Shown here: one piece after another, positions 14,238 to 14,828 of the stretch
Position numbering within the stretch: position 1 is the stretch's first letter
Layout: each line of letters begins with the position of its first letter
Assembly (NCBI GenBank): GCA_030668165.1
Contig: DAOUUM010000026.1
Span: forward strand, 1 to 14,828
Direction: 5' to 3'
DNA: 14,828 bases
Source of the DNA: Candidatus Heimdallarchaeota archaeon
Lineage (GTDB): Archaea > Asgardarchaeota > Heimdallarchaeia > Heimdallarchaeales > Kariarchaeaceae
Notes under the pieces: generated by a model
Seen by the model: only the letters and a program-made list of their open reading frames with translations
The model's database searches: none
What the model was told of the DNA's origin: nothing
Made by a program: the position numbers and the translations under genes

Positions 14238-14434
14238 AGACTCAAAAAGCTGATTGTGTATATTAATTATCTTGTAATAACTTATATGGAGGATAATTCT
14301 AGTATACAAATAGATTATATTTACTGCTTGATTTTACATTGAACGATGATTGAGTTACACAAAGTAACATTAAAAAAAGGAATGACGAAATGAAAATTGA
14401 CGAGTAGTATACTTTTACTATTTGTTAAAAGCAT
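14238..14434. promoter_or_regulatory. Divergent promoter region, cyclophilin and tRNA-Gly
   Basis: Read on the minus strand, TAATTAATATACAC lies about 28 bases before the cyclophilin ATG. On the plus strand TATACTTTTA (14408-14417) lies about 22-27 bases before the first tRNA base. Both are TATA-like and correctly spaced. I see no coding frame in the interval. Confidence 0.45.
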
Positions 14435-14527
14435 GCGCGAATGGTATAATGGTAGAATTGGACCCTTCCAATTCGATATTGTCGAAGCTAGGTCTAGATC
14501 CGGGTTCGATCCCCGGTTCGCGCACCA
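14435..14527 (+). tRNA. tRNA-Gly (UCC anticodon) with 19-base intron
   Basis: All four arms can be drawn. The acceptor stem is GCGCGAA with TTCGCGC, the D-arm is GTAT...GAAT, the anticodon stem is GGACC with GGTCT, and the T-arm is CCGGG-TTCGATC-CCCGG. The discriminator is A, and CCA is encoded at 14525-14527. The anticodon TCC is at 14467-14469. An intron of 19 bases (14471-14489) sits after position 37, the canonical archaeal site. Loop bases CTTC can pair with intron GAAG to give the four-pair central helix, with three-base bulges CAA and CTA at the two splice sites: a bulge-helix-bulge cut by the archaeal splicing endonuclease. The mature loop is CTTCCAA. Confidence 0.95.
14471..14489 (+). 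other. tRNA-Gly intron
   Basis: The 19-base intron lies between tRNA positions 37 and 38. Besides the bulge-helix-bulge pairing, TTCGA and TCGAA inside it could form a competing five-pair hairpin with loop TATTG. Boundaries are deduced by folding. Confidence 0.8.
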
Positions 14528-14535
14528 TTTCTCTC

Positions 14536-14576
14536 AAATTAATTAATCTAATAGATAGATCTCCATTAATTGATTT
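14536..14576. repeat. AT-rich 12-pair inverted repeat after the tRNA
   Basis: AAATTAATTAAT (14536-14547) pairs with ATTAATTGATTT (14565-14576) over twelve positions including one G-T, with a 17-base loop. It lies between the tRNA and the stop codon of the convergent ATPase gene and may mark a transcript end. The arms are simple AT sequence, so chance is a real possibility. Confidence 0.3.
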
Positions 14577-14598
14577 AATGACTACTTAACTTCTTAAT

Positions 14599-14828
14599 TT
14601 ACATAAAACTATCTGCATAATTAGCTGAATCGCCTTTTCTCTTCTCATTTAGTTTATCGATAGCCTTGAGAAAATCATCCCATGCTACCCTCTTTCTCTT
14701 GCTTCTGACTGCAAACATACCCGCTTCCTGAACAATGTTCTTTATCTCAGCGCCGGTGTAATTTTCAGTCTTCTCAACAAGATAATCGAGATCAATCTTT
14801 TTAACAATATTCATTCCTCGCATGTGGA
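14599..14828 (-). CDS. Proteasome-activating nucleotidase (PAN/Rpt)-like AAA ATPase, C-terminal part
   Basis: Only the last 76 or so codons are in the window; the frame runs off the right edge. The visible part is the helical lid of an AAA ATPase. Sensor-2-region sequence YTGAEIKNIVQEAGMFAVRS is followed by VAWDDFLKAIDKL, closely matching the (F/Y)xGA(E/D)(L/I)KxIxxEAGMxAxR and DFxxA pattern of archaeal PAN and eukaryotic Rpt subunits. Upstream residues HMRGMNI correspond to the I-H-x-R-x-M turn of that family, so the internal ATG near the edge is not the start. PAN unfolds proteins for the 20S proteasome and normally ends in a hydrophobic-Tyr-X tail. This one ends SFM after a charged, non-conserved segment, so the docking tail is absent or altered. 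A different AAA subfamily, such as a Cdc48-like protein, cannot be excluded from the fragment. Confidence 0.8.
   Translation of the reverse strand, partial: HMRGMNIVKKIDLDYLVEKTENYTGAEIKNIVQEAGMFAVRSKRKRVAWDDFLKAIDKLNEKRKGDSANYADSFM

Noticed and set aside
14238..14309. 24-residue N-terminal extension of the cyclophilin
   Set aside because: The cyclophilin domain begins right after the Met at 14237, the extension is unlike a signal peptide, and a TATA-like box lies within it.
14599..14823. Treating the ATPase fragment as a complete 74-residue protein
   Set aside because: The frame stays open to the window edge and the residues before the internal Met match the PAN/Rpt family, so the gene is cut off by the window.
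1..14828. CRISPR array, transposase, prophage or toxin-antitoxin cassette
   Set aside because: No regularly spaced repeats, no transposase or integrase motifs and no paired small toxin/antitoxin genes were seen on either strand.

Overview
The window comes from an AT-rich archaeal chromosome, most likely an Asgard archaeon of the Heimdallarchaeia type. Four things support this: a clear actin-depolymerising factor (ADF)/cofilin protein, a geranylgeranyl-reductase-type flavoprotein for archaeal lipids, a tRNA-Gly interrupted by a short bulge-helix-bulge intron, and the C-terminus of a PAN/Rpt-type proteasomal ATPase. Most genes have a TATA-like box about 24-28 bases before the start codon, so leaderless mRNAs appear common; the copper ATPase has a Shine-Dalgarno sequence instead. 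The lineage is an inference from gene content.

Layout. Positions 1-2265 hold three unrecognised genes: a soluble acidic protein, a small three-helix membrane protein on the minus strand, and a divergently transcribed 260-residue protein. A strong hairpin (2356-2378) separates this block from a minus-strand run of three genes: cofilin (4028-4453), an 80-residue unknown, and a B12-binding/radical SAM protein. A 127-base promoter region separates cofilin from the divergent reductase gene (4581-5966). Next comes a 463-base gene-free stretch rich in inverted repeats, then a regulator with two winged-helix domains (6430-7527). Behind it the last nine codons of that regulator reappear, in frame and mostly silently changed, 231 bases downstream, probably the remains of a tandem copy. 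A divergent member of the Glu/Leu/Phe/Val dehydrogenase family follows (7856-9082), then a membrane M48 metalloprotease with an unusual C-terminal domain (9204-11024) and a complete Cu(I) P-type ATPase with two metal-binding domains and a possible operator (11163-13727). A cyclophilin, the tRNA-Gly and the cut-off proteasomal ATPase close the window.

Taken together this is mostly housekeeping chromosome: membrane lipid maturation, copper export, membrane and cytosolic protein quality control. It also carries one eukaryote-signature cytoskeletal gene. I see no transposase, phage gene, CRISPR array or defence island. The items most worth following are the cofilin, the dehydrogenase with altered family motifs, the double winged-helix regulator with its dyad-rich upstream region, and the duplicated gene tail.
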